Shown: positions 26,677 through 35,192 of the stretch, piece after piece
How positions within the stretch are numbered: the first letter of the stretch is position 1
Layout: each line of letters starts with the position of its first letter
DNA from: Pseudoramibacter alactolyticus ATCC 23263
Lineage (GTDB): Bacteria > Bacillota > Clostridia > Eubacteriales > Eubacteriaceae
NCBI RefSeq assembly: GCF_000185505.1
Contig: NZ_GL622359.1
Location: 113,751 to 177,750, forward strand
Direction of reading: 5' to 3'
DNA length: 64,000 bases
Notes under the pieces: model-generated
Seen by the model: only the letters and a program-made list of their open reading frames with translations
Database searches by the model: none
Told to the model about the DNA's origin: nothing
Made by a program: the position numbers and the translations under genes

Positions 26677-28329
26677 ATGAAAAAAGTTTTAGGCATTGAC
26701 ACCGGCGGTACCTTCACCGACGCGGTGCTGTGGGATCCGCAGGCGGCTGCGGTGCTGGACAAGGCCAAGGCGCCGACCACCCATGACGACCTGAAAATCG
26801 GCATTGGGGCGAGCATTGACGGGCTCGAGCTCGCGGATCCGGCGGTCATCGACCGGGTGGTGCTCTCCACCACGCTGGCGACCAACGCCATCGTGGAAGG
26901 CCAGGGCCGGCCGACCGGGCTCATCCTCATCGGCGGGAAACCCAAGGGCGATGTTCCCGCGGCGGCCGTCGAGCATATTACCGGCAAAATTAACATCAAG
27001 GGACGGGAAGTCATGTCCCTGGTGCCTGAGGAGGTAACGGCAGCCGTGGCCAGCCTGGCGCCCCGGGTGGAGGCCATGGCCGTCTCCGGGATGATGAGCG
27101 TGCGCAACAGCGCCCAGGAGCTCGCGGTAAAAGCGGCGGTGCGGGCCGTTTCGGATATGCCGGTGGTCTGCGGGCACGAGCTTTCCACCAAGCTGGGCTA
27201 CACCGACCGAACGGTCACGGCGGTGCTCAACGCGAGCCTGATCCCCATCATTGCCGGGTTTGTGACGGCAGTCACCCGCACGTTGGCGGATAAGGCGATT
27301 GCGGCGCCGGTGTTTATCGTCAAGGGCGACGGCTCCCTGGCGAGCCTCGATTTTATCCGGGAGAAGCCCATCGAGACCATCCTTTCCGGACCGGCGGCGA
27401 GCATTCTCGGCGCGCTGGCGCTGGCGGGCACGGCCGACGGCATCGTAGTGGATATGGGCGGCACGACCACGGATACCGGCGTGGTGCAGAACAATACCCT
27501 GACCCTTTCGCCGGTGGGGGCGAAGGTGGGCAGCTGGCAAACCCAGGTGGATTCGGCCAAGCTCGCGACCTATGGCCTCGGCGGGGACACGGCCATCACT
27601 CCAGGGATGTGCGGCCCGAAGCTGACCACCCATCGGGTGCTGCCGGCATGCCGCGGCGGCGCAGGGAATCTGACTCCCACCGATTTGCTCTGCGCCCGGG
27701 GACAGCTTGACCGCTGGGATGCAGCCCCGGTGCAGGCGGCGCTCCAAAGGCAGGCCGAGGCCTGCGGGATGGATGCGCTGGCCTATGCCAAGCGGGCGGA
27801 GGCGCTGGTGCTGTCGACCATTGCGGATCCGATTCTTTCGGTCTATGAAAAAGACGTTCCGCCCGAGATGCCGGTGGTGGCCACCGGCGCACCGGCGGGG
27901 ACCTGGTATGCGGCGCTGGCCGACGCGGGGAAAACCGATCGCCGGGTGATGGTGCCCGAGCATTATGAGGTGGCGAATGCCGTGGGCGCGGCGACGGCGG
28001 CGGTGGCCGAGCGGGTGGATGCGCTGGTGCGTCCGGACGAGGCCAATGACGGCTTTGCGGCCTATATCGACGGGGATTCGGCCTATTTTAAAGTGAAGAC
28101 CGACGCCGTGGCCTATGCCGAGGCCAAGGCGTTGGATCGGGTGCGGGCCAAGGCCGAGCGCCAGGGCAGCGCGGAAATTACCGCTCAGGTGCATAGCGAG
28201 GAAATCACCCGCAAAGTCGGCTGGCGCATGGTTTATGTGGAGACCCGGGTGAAGGCGGTGGCCCGGGCGGGACACCTCAAACTGGCCGAGGAGGCACAAG
28301 CCCCGGCCTTTGTGAAAAACTTTGATTAA
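26677..28329 (+). CDS. Hydantoinase/oxoprolinase family protein (HyuA-like)
   Basis: 550 residues. N-terminal actin-like ATPase fold signature GIDTGGTFTDAVLWD, then STTLATNAIVEGQG and the second motif VVDMGGTTTDTGVV. Relatives hydrolyse ATP-dependently cyclic amides, but no HyuB partner is encoded next to it, so the substrate is open. It ends in a basic region. ATG at 26677 follows a weak GGCGGGG site. Monocistronic. Confidence 0.82.
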   Translation: MKKVLGIDTGGTFTDAVLWDPQAAAVLDKAKAPTTHDDLKIGIGASIDGLELADPAVIDRVVLSTTLATNAIVEGQGRPTGLILIGGKPKGDVPAAAVEHITGKINIKGREVMSLVPEEVTAAVASLAPRVEAMAVSGMMSVRNSAQELAVKAAVRAVSDMPVVCGHELSTKLGYTDRTVTAVLNASLIPIIAGFVTAVTRTLADKAIAAPVFIVKGDGSLASLDFIREKPIETILSGPAASILGALALAGTADGIVVDMGGTTTDTGVVQNNTLTLSPVGAKVGSWQTQVDSAKLATYGLGGDTAITPGMCGPKLTTHRVLPACRGGAGNLTPTDLLCARGQLDRWDAAPVQAALQRQAEACGMDALAYAKRAEALVLSTIADPILSVYEKDVPPEMPVVATGAPAGTWYAALADAGKTDRRVMVPEHYEVANAVGAATAAVAERVDALVRPDEANDGFAAYIDGDSAYFKVKTDAVAYAEAKALDRVRAKAERQGSAEITAQVHSEEITRKVGWRMVYVETRVKAVARAGHLKLAEEAQAPAFVKNFD

Positions 28330-28360
28330 AGGCGTATCCAATAAAAAACAGTCCAGCCAC

Positions 28361-28389
28361 TTGACAGTCCTCGGGGCATTCATTAAAAT
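28361..28389 (+). promoter_or_regulatory. thi4 promoter
   Basis: TTGACA (28361-28366), 17-base spacer, TAAAAT (28384-28389): near consensus, directly upstream of the TPP riboswitch. Confidence 0.8.
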
Positions 28390-28455
28390 AAGCATATTAA
28401 AGCTTTAATGGGCCCCTTGAGGGGTGCAATCACAAACAAATAAACACAAACCATA

Positions 28456-28546
28456 ACGGGAGCGCCCATGTTTTGGGCTGAGAAGTGGCTATTGAGCACA
28501 CGATCCTTAATCACCTGATCAGCGTTGTGGCTGCGGAGGGAGCAAT
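28456..28546 (+). ncRNA. TPP (THI-box) riboswitch
   Basis: The conserved core is present in order: GGGAGC at the 5' side, GGGCTGAGA (pyrimidine-sensor loop CUGAGA), then CACCTGATC (pyrophosphate side, ACCUGAUC) and CTGCGGAGGGA closing P1. It lies between a consensus promoter and a thiamine-pathway gene. The middle stem P3 is somewhat extended. Confidence 0.88.
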
Positions 28547-28559
28547 GGGACTTTTTTGG

Positions 28560-28588
28560 CACATTGGCTCCGGCAGATGTGTTTTTTT
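28560..28588 (+). terminator. Riboswitch expression-platform terminator
   Basis: CACAT and ATGTG (28577-28581) form a short stem followed by TTTTTTT. It is the likely OFF state when TPP is bound. Confidence 0.55.
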
Positions 28589-28641
28589 GTTGGCCGGTCT
28601 TCTAATTTTTTTCGGCAACAAGCAGTGAAAAAGGAGCCACG

Positions 28642-29418
28642 ATGTTAAGTGATACAAAAATTTCGGAAGCCATATTGACGACCTATACCGATCGTTTCAA
28701 ACAGATGCTTTCCAGCGATGCTGTGATTGTTGGCGGCGGTCCGTCCGGTTTGATCGCCGCTTATTATCTGGGAAAGGCCGGGGTCAAAACTACCCTTTTG
28801 GACCGCAGGCTCAGCGTCGGCGGCGGCATGTGGGGCGGCGGCATGATGATGAATCAGATCGTTGTTCAGAAAAGCGTCCTGCCTATTTTGGAGGAGATGG
28901 GCATTGCCTGCAAGGCTTATGATGCAGAGCACTATACCGTCAGTTCGGTGGCATGCATTTCCGGTCTGATCTTTCGAGCGGCGCAGTCCGGCGCGACCAT
29001 TATGAACCTGGTGACGATGGAGGATGCCGTTGTGCGGGAAGGGCGGCTGGAGGGCCTGGTGATCAACTGGTCGACGGTTGAAATGGCCCATCTGATGGTG
29101 GATCCGCTGATGATGGATGCCCGGGTTGTCCTCGATGCGACGGGACATGACGCCGCGCTGGTGACTAAATTGGTTGAACGGATGGGGCCGGTGCTCAATA
29201 CGCCCAGCGGCGGCCTTGAAGGGGAGAAGCCCATGTGGGCAGACCACGGCGAGAAACAGGTGGTGGCCAATACCCGGGAGGTTTATCCGGGACTTTATGT
29301 CAGCGGAATGGCGGCCAACGCCACATTCGGCGGGCAGCGCATGGGACCGGTGTTCGGCGGGATGCTGCTCTCCGGGAAAAAGGCGGCCGAGGCCATGCTT
29401 CGCCGGCTTGCGCAGTAA
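28642..29418 (+). CDS. thi4: Thiazole synthase Thi4, sulfide-dependent type with altered active-site residue
   Basis: 258 residues. Dinucleotide site VGGGPSGLIAAYYL, SVGGGMWGGGMMMN and ATGHDAALV mark a Thi4 that makes ADP-thiazole from NAD, glycine and sulfide. Yeast-type suicide enzymes have Cys, and archaeal ones His, two residues before the iron-binding Asp (family pattern AGLHVDPL). Here that place reads AHLMVDPL: Met152 stands where Cys/His is expected, Asp154 is kept, and a His sits at 150. Start ATG 28642 follows AAGGAG. Controlled by the TPP riboswitch upstream. Confidence 0.9.
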   Translation: MLSDTKISEAILTTYTDRFKQMLSSDAVIVGGGPSGLIAAYYLGKAGVKTTLLDRRLSVGGGMWGGGMMMNQIVVQKSVLPILEEMGIACKAYDAEHYTVSSVACISGLIFRAAQSGATIMNLVTMEDAVVREGRLEGLVINWSTVEMAHLMVDPLMMDARVVLDATGHDAALVTKLVERMGPVLNTPSGGLEGEKPMWADHGEKQVVANTREVYPGLYVSGMAANATFGGQRMGPVFGGMLLSGKKAAEAMLRRLAQ

Positions 29419-29426
29419 CGGACGAA

Positions 29427-29456
29427 GGCGGCGCCGAGGTGTGCTTCGGCGCCGCC
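29427..29456 (+). terminator. GC-rich hairpin after thi4
   Basis: GGCGGCGCCGA and TCGGCGCCGCC form an 11-bp stem; the tail (GGGTCTTT) has few T, so termination may be partial. Confidence 0.55.
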
Positions 29457-29487
29457 GGGTCTTTAAACGAAAAAATGAAAAAAAGCC

Positions 29488-29516
29488 TTGCATTTTAAAA
29501 CACCAGCGGTTATACT
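29488..29516 (+). promoter_or_regulatory. tRNA-Lys promoter
   Basis: TTGCAT (29488-29493), 17-base spacer, TATACT (29511-29516), 21 bases before the tRNA. Confidence 0.7.
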
Positions 29517-29537
29517 ATCAAAGTACTGAAAAAACAC

Positions 29538-29614
29538 GGGCCATTAGCTCAGTTGGCTAGAGCACCTGACTCTTAATCAGGGTGTCCAGGGTTCGAGTCC
29601 CTGATGGCCCACCA
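29538..29614 (+). tRNA. tRNA-Lys (anticodon CTT)
   Basis: A 77-base cloverleaf with CCA encoded. Acceptor GGGCCAT pairs with ATGGCCC, the D-arm AGCTCAGTTGGCTAGAGC, the anticodon stem-loop CTGACTCTTAATCAG and the T-arm GGGTTCGAGTCCC are all canonical. The anticodon CTT reads AAG lysine codons. Confidence 0.97.
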
Positions 29615-29631
29615 TGTGATGCACGCACAAT

Positions 29632-29655
29632 ACCGCCGTTTTAGGCGGTTTTTTT
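29632..29655 (+). terminator. Intrinsic terminator after tRNA-Lys
   Basis: ACCGCC-GTTTTA-GGCGGT followed by TTTTTT. Confidence 0.9.
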
Positions 29656-29838
29656 ATGCCCGATTTTATTTTTGACTGCGGATATTTTGCACGGTCCCCA
29701 TGGGTCGGGCTATGTTTGATGTGACTTTTAATGTCGCCCGGCAGGATAAAAATACGGCTGAGCCCTTAAAGAAAGGCGATATGCTAAAGAAAGGGTTGAT
29801 ATCATTTAATATAAATTGGGAACAGGGAGGCAAACACG

Positions 29839-30477
29839 ATGGAAAAAGGACAAGCCTTGCGCAGACGATTTTCGGAATATGGAATTTTACCAATACAGAT
29901 TCTCTTTTTGTATGCAGAGCTTTGGCTGCTGCTCAAATGGGATGGTGCGGTTTATCAATCGGCGGCAAAGGCCAGCCTGGGTGCGGCGGCGAAATGCGTC
30001 GGCATTTTGTATTTATGCCTGGCCGTTTTTAATCTGATATGGTCATTGATCCACAGTGCACCAAGATACAAAGACCGCCTGATGGCCGGCATGGTGATCA
30101 ACAAATATCTGGCGATTCCGTTTTATATCGGTATTTTTCTATGGGGATTTTTGGTATCGACGATGCTGTTTTTTGTCGGCGGTCCGCTCGGCCCGCTGTC
30201 CGGCGGCGCCATCATGGTATTTGATTATCTGATTCTGCTGTCGCTGATGCCTTACAGCCTCGGTTATCTCATTTGTAAACTTCGGAGCCGGGAACTGAGC
30301 GTCATCAAGTTTATTTTGCATCTTTTGCTGCAGGGGACGTTTTGTCTGGATGTGGTGGACACCATGTATTTAACGGCGATCGGCGAAGGCAAGTGGAAAA
30401 AAGCGGCGGTTGCGGTGGTCATGGGCATCATTCTGATTGTTTTGGGACTGCTTTTATATTTGAGCAAATGGACGTGA
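29839..30477 (+). CDS. Multi-pass membrane protein, function unknown
   Basis: 212 residues with about six hydrophobic segments (near 16-34, 52-75, 92-118, 122-145, 152-175 and 185-208). No conserved motif that I recognise; the LFFVGGPLGPLSGG stretch between segments is distinctive. GGGAGG precedes the ATG. The lipoprotein gene 57 bases downstream may be co-transcribed. Confidence 0.6.
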   Translation: MEKGQALRRRFSEYGILPIQILFLYAELWLLLKWDGAVYQSAAKASLGAAAKCVGILYLCLAVFNLIWSLIHSAPRYKDRLMAGMVINKYLAIPFYIGIFLWGFLVSTMLFFVGGPLGPLSGGAIMVFDYLILLSLMPYSLGYLICKLRSRELSVIKFILHLLLQGTFCLDVVDTMYLTAIGEGKWKKAAVAVVMGIILIVLGLLLYLSKWT

Positions 30478-30534
30478 TCCGCATTCGAAAGACAAGCCGT
30501 GCAATGGGAAACCGAAGGAAGGGAGAATCCGATT

Positions 30535-31098
30535 ATGTTGAAGAAAGGCGTTGTCATTGTTATAATCGCATTGATCATTGCCCTGGGTGCGGTTGGATGC
30601 GGCAGGGGTGGGCGTCAAAGCCGGCAGAGACCGACCGAGACCAAGCCGTCGGCCAGTCGGGTGTATACGGCCGATTACGGCCGCTTTTCGATCCCGAAAG
30701 GCTGGAAAAAGGACGCCGGCCATTCGACCCCGGGCAAACCGTTTTTCGTTCCCGGCGATTACAAGGGCAATGGGGTCCCGAACAATATTTCGGTGACATG
30801 CGGACGCAATCATTACGCTAAGCGTCAGGCGGCCGAGTTCGGGAAGGCGATCATGGCGCAGCTGGCCGCACAGACACAGGGGCAGATCAATGGCCCGATC
30901 ACGGCGTCAGGAAGCACCACCAAAAGCGGAGAAACCGTGCTTATATATCGCATATCGCAATCGGACCGCATCGGTACCCAATATTATATCGTGGGCGAAC
31001 AGCGTTATGTGCTGATTTATGAGACCAATGTGGACGGTTCCGATGAATGTGATGCAGCCGCCCGGCATATGGTGAAAAGTTTTAAGTGGGCGCCGTAA
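30535..31098 (+). CDS. Putative lipoprotein, function unknown
   Basis: 187 residues. Signal peptide MLKKGVVIVIIALIIALG with a lipobox-like GAVGCGRG, a Gln/Arg/Thr-rich linker, then a domain starting YTADYGRFSIPKGWKK that looks like the PsbP/DUF1795-type fold often seen in Firmicutes lipoproteins. ATG 30535 is chosen because the signal peptide begins there and GGGAG lies upstream. Predicted to be tethered outside the membrane. Confidence 0.6.
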   Translation: MLKKGVVIVIIALIIALGAVGCGRGGRQSRQRPTETKPSASRVYTADYGRFSIPKGWKKDAGHSTPGKPFFVPGDYKGNGVPNNISVTCGRNHYAKRQAAEFGKAIMAQLAAQTQGQINGPITASGSTTKSGETVLIYRISQSDRIGTQYYIVGEQRYVLIYETNVDGSDECDAAARHMVKSFKWAP

Positions 31099-31195
31099 GC
31101 GGCCTGAACATATCGGGCGGCAGCGAACGAAAGAAAAGCAGGCAGGCGGCCGTTCAGAATTTGCAGCAAAGCGATTTAAGCGCATAAGGGCATTC

Positions 31196-31246
31196 AAAAT
31201 AAAAGGTCTGAATTTTTCATGATGCAAAATTCAGACCTTTTATTTT
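31196..31246. terminator. Bidirectional terminator with 21-bp stem
   Basis: A perfect 21-bp inverted repeat (31196-31216 with 31226-31246) around a 9-base loop. Both flanks are A/T runs. It separates the lipoprotein gene from cstA. Confidence 0.9.
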
Positions 31247-31304
31247 GGGACATCGGCTGCAGTCAAGAGAAAAAAGAGCTTTATTAGGTGAAATAAATAG
31301 GGAC

Positions 31305-31333
31305 TTGCAAAAACGAGGACAAAGAATTATAAT
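31305..31333 (+). promoter_or_regulatory. cstA promoter
   Basis: TTGCAA (31305-31310), 17-base spacer, TATAAT (31328-31333). Confidence 0.75.
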
Positions 31334-31392
31334 TTTAAGTAAAGAATTTATACTTTTAAACGCACCTGTTTCAGGGAAGGAGTTGTTATTTT

Positions 31393-32886
31393 ATGATTAG
31401 TTTTTTTATCTGCTTGTTGATCCTGATTGCCAGTTATTTTACTTACGGCAAATTGGTGGACAAAACCTTCGGGCCGGACGATCGTGAGACGCCGGCCGTG
31501 GCCATTAATGATGGCGTTGATTACGTGGTGATGCCCGCGTGGAAGATGTTTTTGGTTCAATTGCTGAATATCGCGGGTCTGGGCCCGATTTTCGGGGCAT
31601 TGCAGGGTGCGCTATGGGGACCCGTCGTTTTTCTCTGGATTACCTTTGGAACGGTGTTTGCCGGAGGGGTTCACGATTATTTCTCAGGGATGCTGTCCGA
31701 ACGGAATGAGGGCAAATCGATTGCCGAAGTGACGGGGATTTATCTCGGCCACACCATGCAGCAGATCATGCGGTTTTTCTCCGTGATCCTTCTGATCATG
31801 GTCGGGACGGTTTTTGCGGTCGGCCCAGCCGGCTTAATTGTGGAACTGCTGGTAAAAAGAGGCGTCAGCGGGACCTTTGCCTCGACAACGGTGTGGCTGG
31901 CGATCATCTTTGCGTATTACTTTATTGCCACCTTTATTTCGATCGATAAAATCATCGGCAGAATTTACCCGATCTTTGGCATTTGCTTGATCATCATGGC
32001 CATCGGCGTTGCCATTGGGCTGCCGCTGAATGGCTATCATACGCCGGAATTGTGGAGCCATTTTTATAACATGCATCCGGCCGGCACGCCAATCTGGAGC
32101 TTTATGTTTATCACGGTTGCCTGCGGGGCGGTTTCCGGTTTCCATGCGACCCAGTCGCCGCTGATGGCCCGGTGTCTGAAGAGTGAAAAGCAGGGCCGCT
32201 TCGTGTTTTACGGCGCGATGGTGGCCGAAGGCATTATTGCCTTGATTTGGGCGTCGGCCGGTTGCTCGCTGTATAAGGTGACCGGCGGCCTGAACGTTGG
32301 CCTGGCGACCGCGCTGCAGGCCGGTCAATCGGCGGCGATCTATGACGTCTGCATCAAGACGATGGGATCGGCTGGCGTGATCCTGGCCATGATCGGCGTG
32401 GTGGTCTGCCCGATCACCTCCGGCGACACCGCTTTCCGTTCTGCAAGACTGACGCTTTCCGACTGGATCGGCATCAGCCAGAAGCGGGCCGTTGATCGCC
32501 TGAAACTGTGTATCCCTTGCTTTGCCGTCGGCGGTTTTCTCGGATTTGGGCAGTCCTTCGGCTTATTCTCCTATCAGGTGATCTGGCGTTATTTTTCATT
32601 CTCCAATCAGGCCTTGGCGATGCTGACGCTTTGGTGCGGCGCTTCCTTCTTGGCAAGAGAAAGGAAAAATTTCTGGATCGCGGCGGTTCCGGCGGCATTT
32701 ATGTCGGCGGTGACGAGCACCTACTTTGTGATGGCACCGGAATGTTTGGGCTTGATTCCGTCTTTGGCGAACAACACGATGGTGGCTTATCCGGTGGGCA
32801 TTATCTTCGCCGTTTTCTGCCTGACTTTGTTTATGCGCCATGTGAGAAGGATCAAACGCGAAAACGGCGCCGTTCAGTCTGCGTAA
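31393..32886 (+). CDS. cstA: Carbon starvation protein CstA family transporter
   Basis: 497 residues with many membrane segments. Family marks: YFTYGKLVDKTFGPDDR, PAVAINDGVDYVVMPAWKMFLVQLLNIAGLGPIFGA in the N-terminal part and SGDTAFRSARLTLSDW later. CstA-type proteins take up pyruvate or peptides. It is the shorter (about 500-residue) form. AAGGAG precedes the ATG. Confidence 0.9.
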   Translation: MISFFICLLILIASYFTYGKLVDKTFGPDDRETPAVAINDGVDYVVMPAWKMFLVQLLNIAGLGPIFGALQGALWGPVVFLWITFGTVFAGGVHDYFSGMLSERNEGKSIAEVTGIYLGHTMQQIMRFFSVILLIMVGTVFAVGPAGLIVELLVKRGVSGTFASTTVWLAIIFAYYFIATFISIDKIIGRIYPIFGICLIIMAIGVAIGLPLNGYHTPELWSHFYNMHPAGTPIWSFMFITVACGAVSGFHATQSPLMARCLKSEKQGRFVFYGAMVAEGIIALIWASAGCSLYKVTGGLNVGLATALQAGQSAAIYDVCIKTMGSAGVILAMIGVVVCPITSGDTAFRSARLTLSDWIGISQKRAVDRLKLCIPCFAVGGFLGFGQSFGLFSYQVIWRYFSFSNQALAMLTLWCGASFLARERKNFWIAAVPAAFMSAVTSTYFVMAPECLGLIPSLANNTMVAYPVGIIFAVFCLTLFMRHVRRIKRENGAVQSA

Positions 32887-33026
32887 GCACGCGGAAAGAC
32901 GGGGCATTCATTTGAAAACATGGGCACATCGGCCTTGATTCCGCTCTTTAATGGTTCGGGTTGGTCTCTCGATGCATTGGCGTTTTGGGTTTAATGAACG
33001 TCTGCGCGAAGAGACGGACCGCAGCG

Positions 33027-33099
33027 GAGGATCTTCTTTTAATGGGGTGTTGCCATCCATCAGGATGGCATCTAAAGCACCGGGGGAGATCCTCTTTTT
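33027..33099 (+). ncRNA. Structured RNA element ending in a T run (terminator or leader attenuator)
   Basis: Outer stem GAGGATCT (33027-33034) with AGATCCTC (33087-33094), then TTTTT. Inside it GGTGT pairs with GCACC, and within that GCCATCC-ATCA-GGATGGC forms a perfect hairpin. The three-tier fold sits 140 bases after cstA and 125 before the next gene, so it could end cstA or attenuate the downstream cluster. It does not match a riboswitch class I know. Otherwise 32887-33224 holds no convincing gene. Confidence 0.5.
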
Positions 33100-33224
33100 G
33101 CAGAGGGCGTTTAACAATAGCATGGGGCACGGAGAATCAGCTTTTGAGGATTGGCGCAAAGCCCTGGCAGGCGAAGCGCGGTCATTTTTGGATTGCTGAA
33201 CTTGTGACGAAGGAAAGAATGATC

Positions 33225-34235
33225 ATGGGACTTATCAAACCGACTTTGATCGGAAAACGGCCGCTGGAAAGCGAGGCACTCAGGCAGGATCGCCGGAAAT
33301 GTCTGAAAATCGGCCCCTGCGGCATCGGTGAGAAGGCTTTGTATCTGAACAGTTTTTTTATCGATCGGCGGTATTATGTCCGCTATGAGGATGTCGCGCG
33401 CGTATGGAAGCGCGTCGCCATGTCCAAAGGCGGCTTTACGGGGAAGGGTGTTTTCGGGTCGATGGCCTATTTTGTGGTGAAATTAAAAGACGGCCGGGAG
33501 ATTCAATGCAATTTCAAACATGAGCAGAACGTGGATATTCTGCTCGCGCGCATGGCCAAGCATCATCCGGGCATCCCGACACAAAGCGAAGAGGCAGAAC
33601 GGAAACTGCAGGCGGCGGAGCGGGAAGAAAGAAAAAAGTATCGCGAGCACCTGTCTGAATCGGCAGAAAAGGCCGTTGCTGACCTGAAAAGATGCCAGGA
33701 AGCATTGCAGATACAACCGGCGCTTTATGAGAGGCTTGCGGCCGCGGCCAGGCAGAAGCGGGTGATCGACAGTATCAGCTCGACGTATAAGGCCGTGGCG
33801 CTTGTGATTTTGCTGCTCGCGATGGGGGCGGTGGCCTTTGGCGTTTATGCTTTGATGCAGCACCGCGGCGTTGCGATTTATTTCGTGCTGTTTGGCATCG
33901 CATTTATGTTTACCATCATGGCTGCCGGCGTGCTCCCCACGGGACGGCGCAACAAGCGAACGGCAGCGAAAGAATACGAGATGGCCAAAAAGGCGTGCGA
34001 AGATTACGTCAATACGATCGATCATTTCCCCATTCCGGGGCATTATGCCCATCCTATCGTGCTGGAACGGATGATTCGTGCCATTCGCATGGGGCGATGC
34101 GAGACGGCGGCGGAGGCGTTTGAGATGGTGAAGGCGGATTTGAAGGCGCTGAACGATCAAGTGACGGTCTCCCAGAAAGAATACGATGAAGTTGTCGCGG
34201 TCAAGCCGCTTTTTCTGGTCATGGCTTATCAATAA
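33225..34235 (+). CDS. Membrane-anchored protein of an AAA+/VWA cluster, function unknown
   Basis: 336 residues. N-terminal region about 25-110 looks like a small soluble beta domain (FFIDRRYYVRYEDVARVWKRV, FVVKLKDGREIQCNF). Residues 115-180 are charged and coiled-coil-like; two membrane helices lie at about 194-214 and 220-240. The C-terminal soluble part is helical. ATG 33225 is 7 bases from AAGGAAAG; ATG 33219 is too close. First gene of four on one strand. Confidence 0.55.
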   Translation: MGLIKPTLIGKRPLESEALRQDRRKCLKIGPCGIGEKALYLNSFFIDRRYYVRYEDVARVWKRVAMSKGGFTGKGVFGSMAYFVVKLKDGREIQCNFKHEQNVDILLARMAKHHPGIPTQSEEAERKLQAAEREERKKYREHLSESAEKAVADLKRCQEALQIQPALYERLAAAARQKRVIDSISSTYKAVALVILLLAMGAVAFGVYALMQHRGVAIYFVLFGIAFMFTIMAAGVLPTGRRNKRTAAKEYEMAKKACEDYVNTIDHFPIPGHYAHPIVLERMIRAIRMGRCETAAEAFEMVKADLKALNDQVTVSQKEYDEVVAVKPLFLVMAYQ

Positions 34236-34265
34236 AACGCATGGCGGACATAAGGAGATGATGTG

Positions 34266-35186
34266 ATGGAAGCGGACAGCTTGCTCCGGGAGGTTGGCGT
34301 TTCCCGGGATGTTATGGAGAAAGTCCGGAAATTCCGTCAGGGGAACCGGGTCGATGAGGGACTCAAAAATCGAATGCCGAAACCGGAATATATTTATTAC
34401 GGCGAAAAGGTATGGCACCAGGCGTTGGCGGCGCTGCTCGCGGGCAGCAACCTGCTCTTAACCGGGCCCAAGGCAACGGGGAAAAATGTGTTGGCCGAAT
34501 GTCTGGCCTTTGTCATGGGAAGGCCGGAATGGAACGTGAGCTTTCATGTCAATGTGGATGCGGCTTACCTGATCGGGACCGATACGTACGACGGGTCTCA
34601 GGTTGTTTTCCGGCCGGGACCGATTTATGCCTGTGCCCGAGGCGGCGGCTTTGGCATATTGGATGAAGTGAACATGGCGAAAAACGAGGCGCTGGCGGTT
34701 TTGCATGCGACCCTCGATTACCGCCGCGTCATCGACGTGCCGGGGTATCAGAAGATCGACGTTTCCGAAGCGACGCGGTTTATCGGCACGATGAATAATG
34801 GCTACGCGGGGACGCGGGACCTGAACGAGGCCCTCGTGTCGCGGTTTGCCGTGATAGAGATGCCGGTTATTGCAGCCTTGGATCTGAAAAAACTGATTGA
34901 AACAGCCCATCCCGATATTCAGTCCGAGATCTGTGAGCAGCTGGTCACTTTGTTTTATGAACTGCAGAAAAAAGCGGCGCAGGCGGAAATTTCGGAGCGA
35001 GCGGTGGATCTCCGGGGCATTCTGGAGAGTCTGCAATTGATCCGAAACGGCCTGACCATGGGAGAGGCGCTGGAAATGTGTGTCGTGAACAAAAGCTTTG
35101 ATCTCTATGAGCGTGCGTTGATCGCAGATGTTATTCGCGCGCGGATGCCATCGGAGCTCACGCCGGCGCTGGTGTTTAACGGTTGA
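34266..35186 (+). CDS. MoxR/CbbQ-NorQ-like AAA+ ATPase
   Basis: 306 residues. Walker A GPKATGKN (Asn where Thr/Ser is usual), Walker B FGILDEVNMA, sensor-1 region RFIGTMNNGY and Arg finger region LNEALVSRFAVIEMP. Relatives (NorQ, CbbQ, CobS, RavA) work with a VWA protein to insert metals or remodel enzymes; a VWA gene follows 6 bases later. ATG 34266 is 8 bases from AAGGAG; GTG 34263 is possible. Confidence 0.85.
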   Translation: MEADSLLREVGVSRDVMEKVRKFRQGNRVDEGLKNRMPKPEYIYYGEKVWHQALAALLAGSNLLLTGPKATGKNVLAECLAFVMGRPEWNVSFHVNVDAAYLIGTDTYDGSQVVFRPGPIYACARGGGFGILDEVNMAKNEALAVLHATLDYRRVIDVPGYQKIDVSEATRFIGTMNNGYAGTRDLNEALVSRFAVIEMPVIAALDLKKLIETAHPDIQSEICEQLVTLFYELQKKAAQAEISERAVDLRGILESLQLIRNGLTMGEALEMCVVNKSFDLYERALIADVIRARMPSELTPALVFNG

Positions 35187-35192
35187 AAAATA

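Noticed and set aside
29700-30032. 110-codon frame after tRNA-Lys
   Set aside because: Overlaps the start of the membrane protein in another frame and lacks a ribosome site; composition changes mid-way.
32951-33199. 82-codon frame between cstA and the AAA+/VWA cluster
   Set aside because: It runs through the nested RNA hairpins and has no ribosome site.
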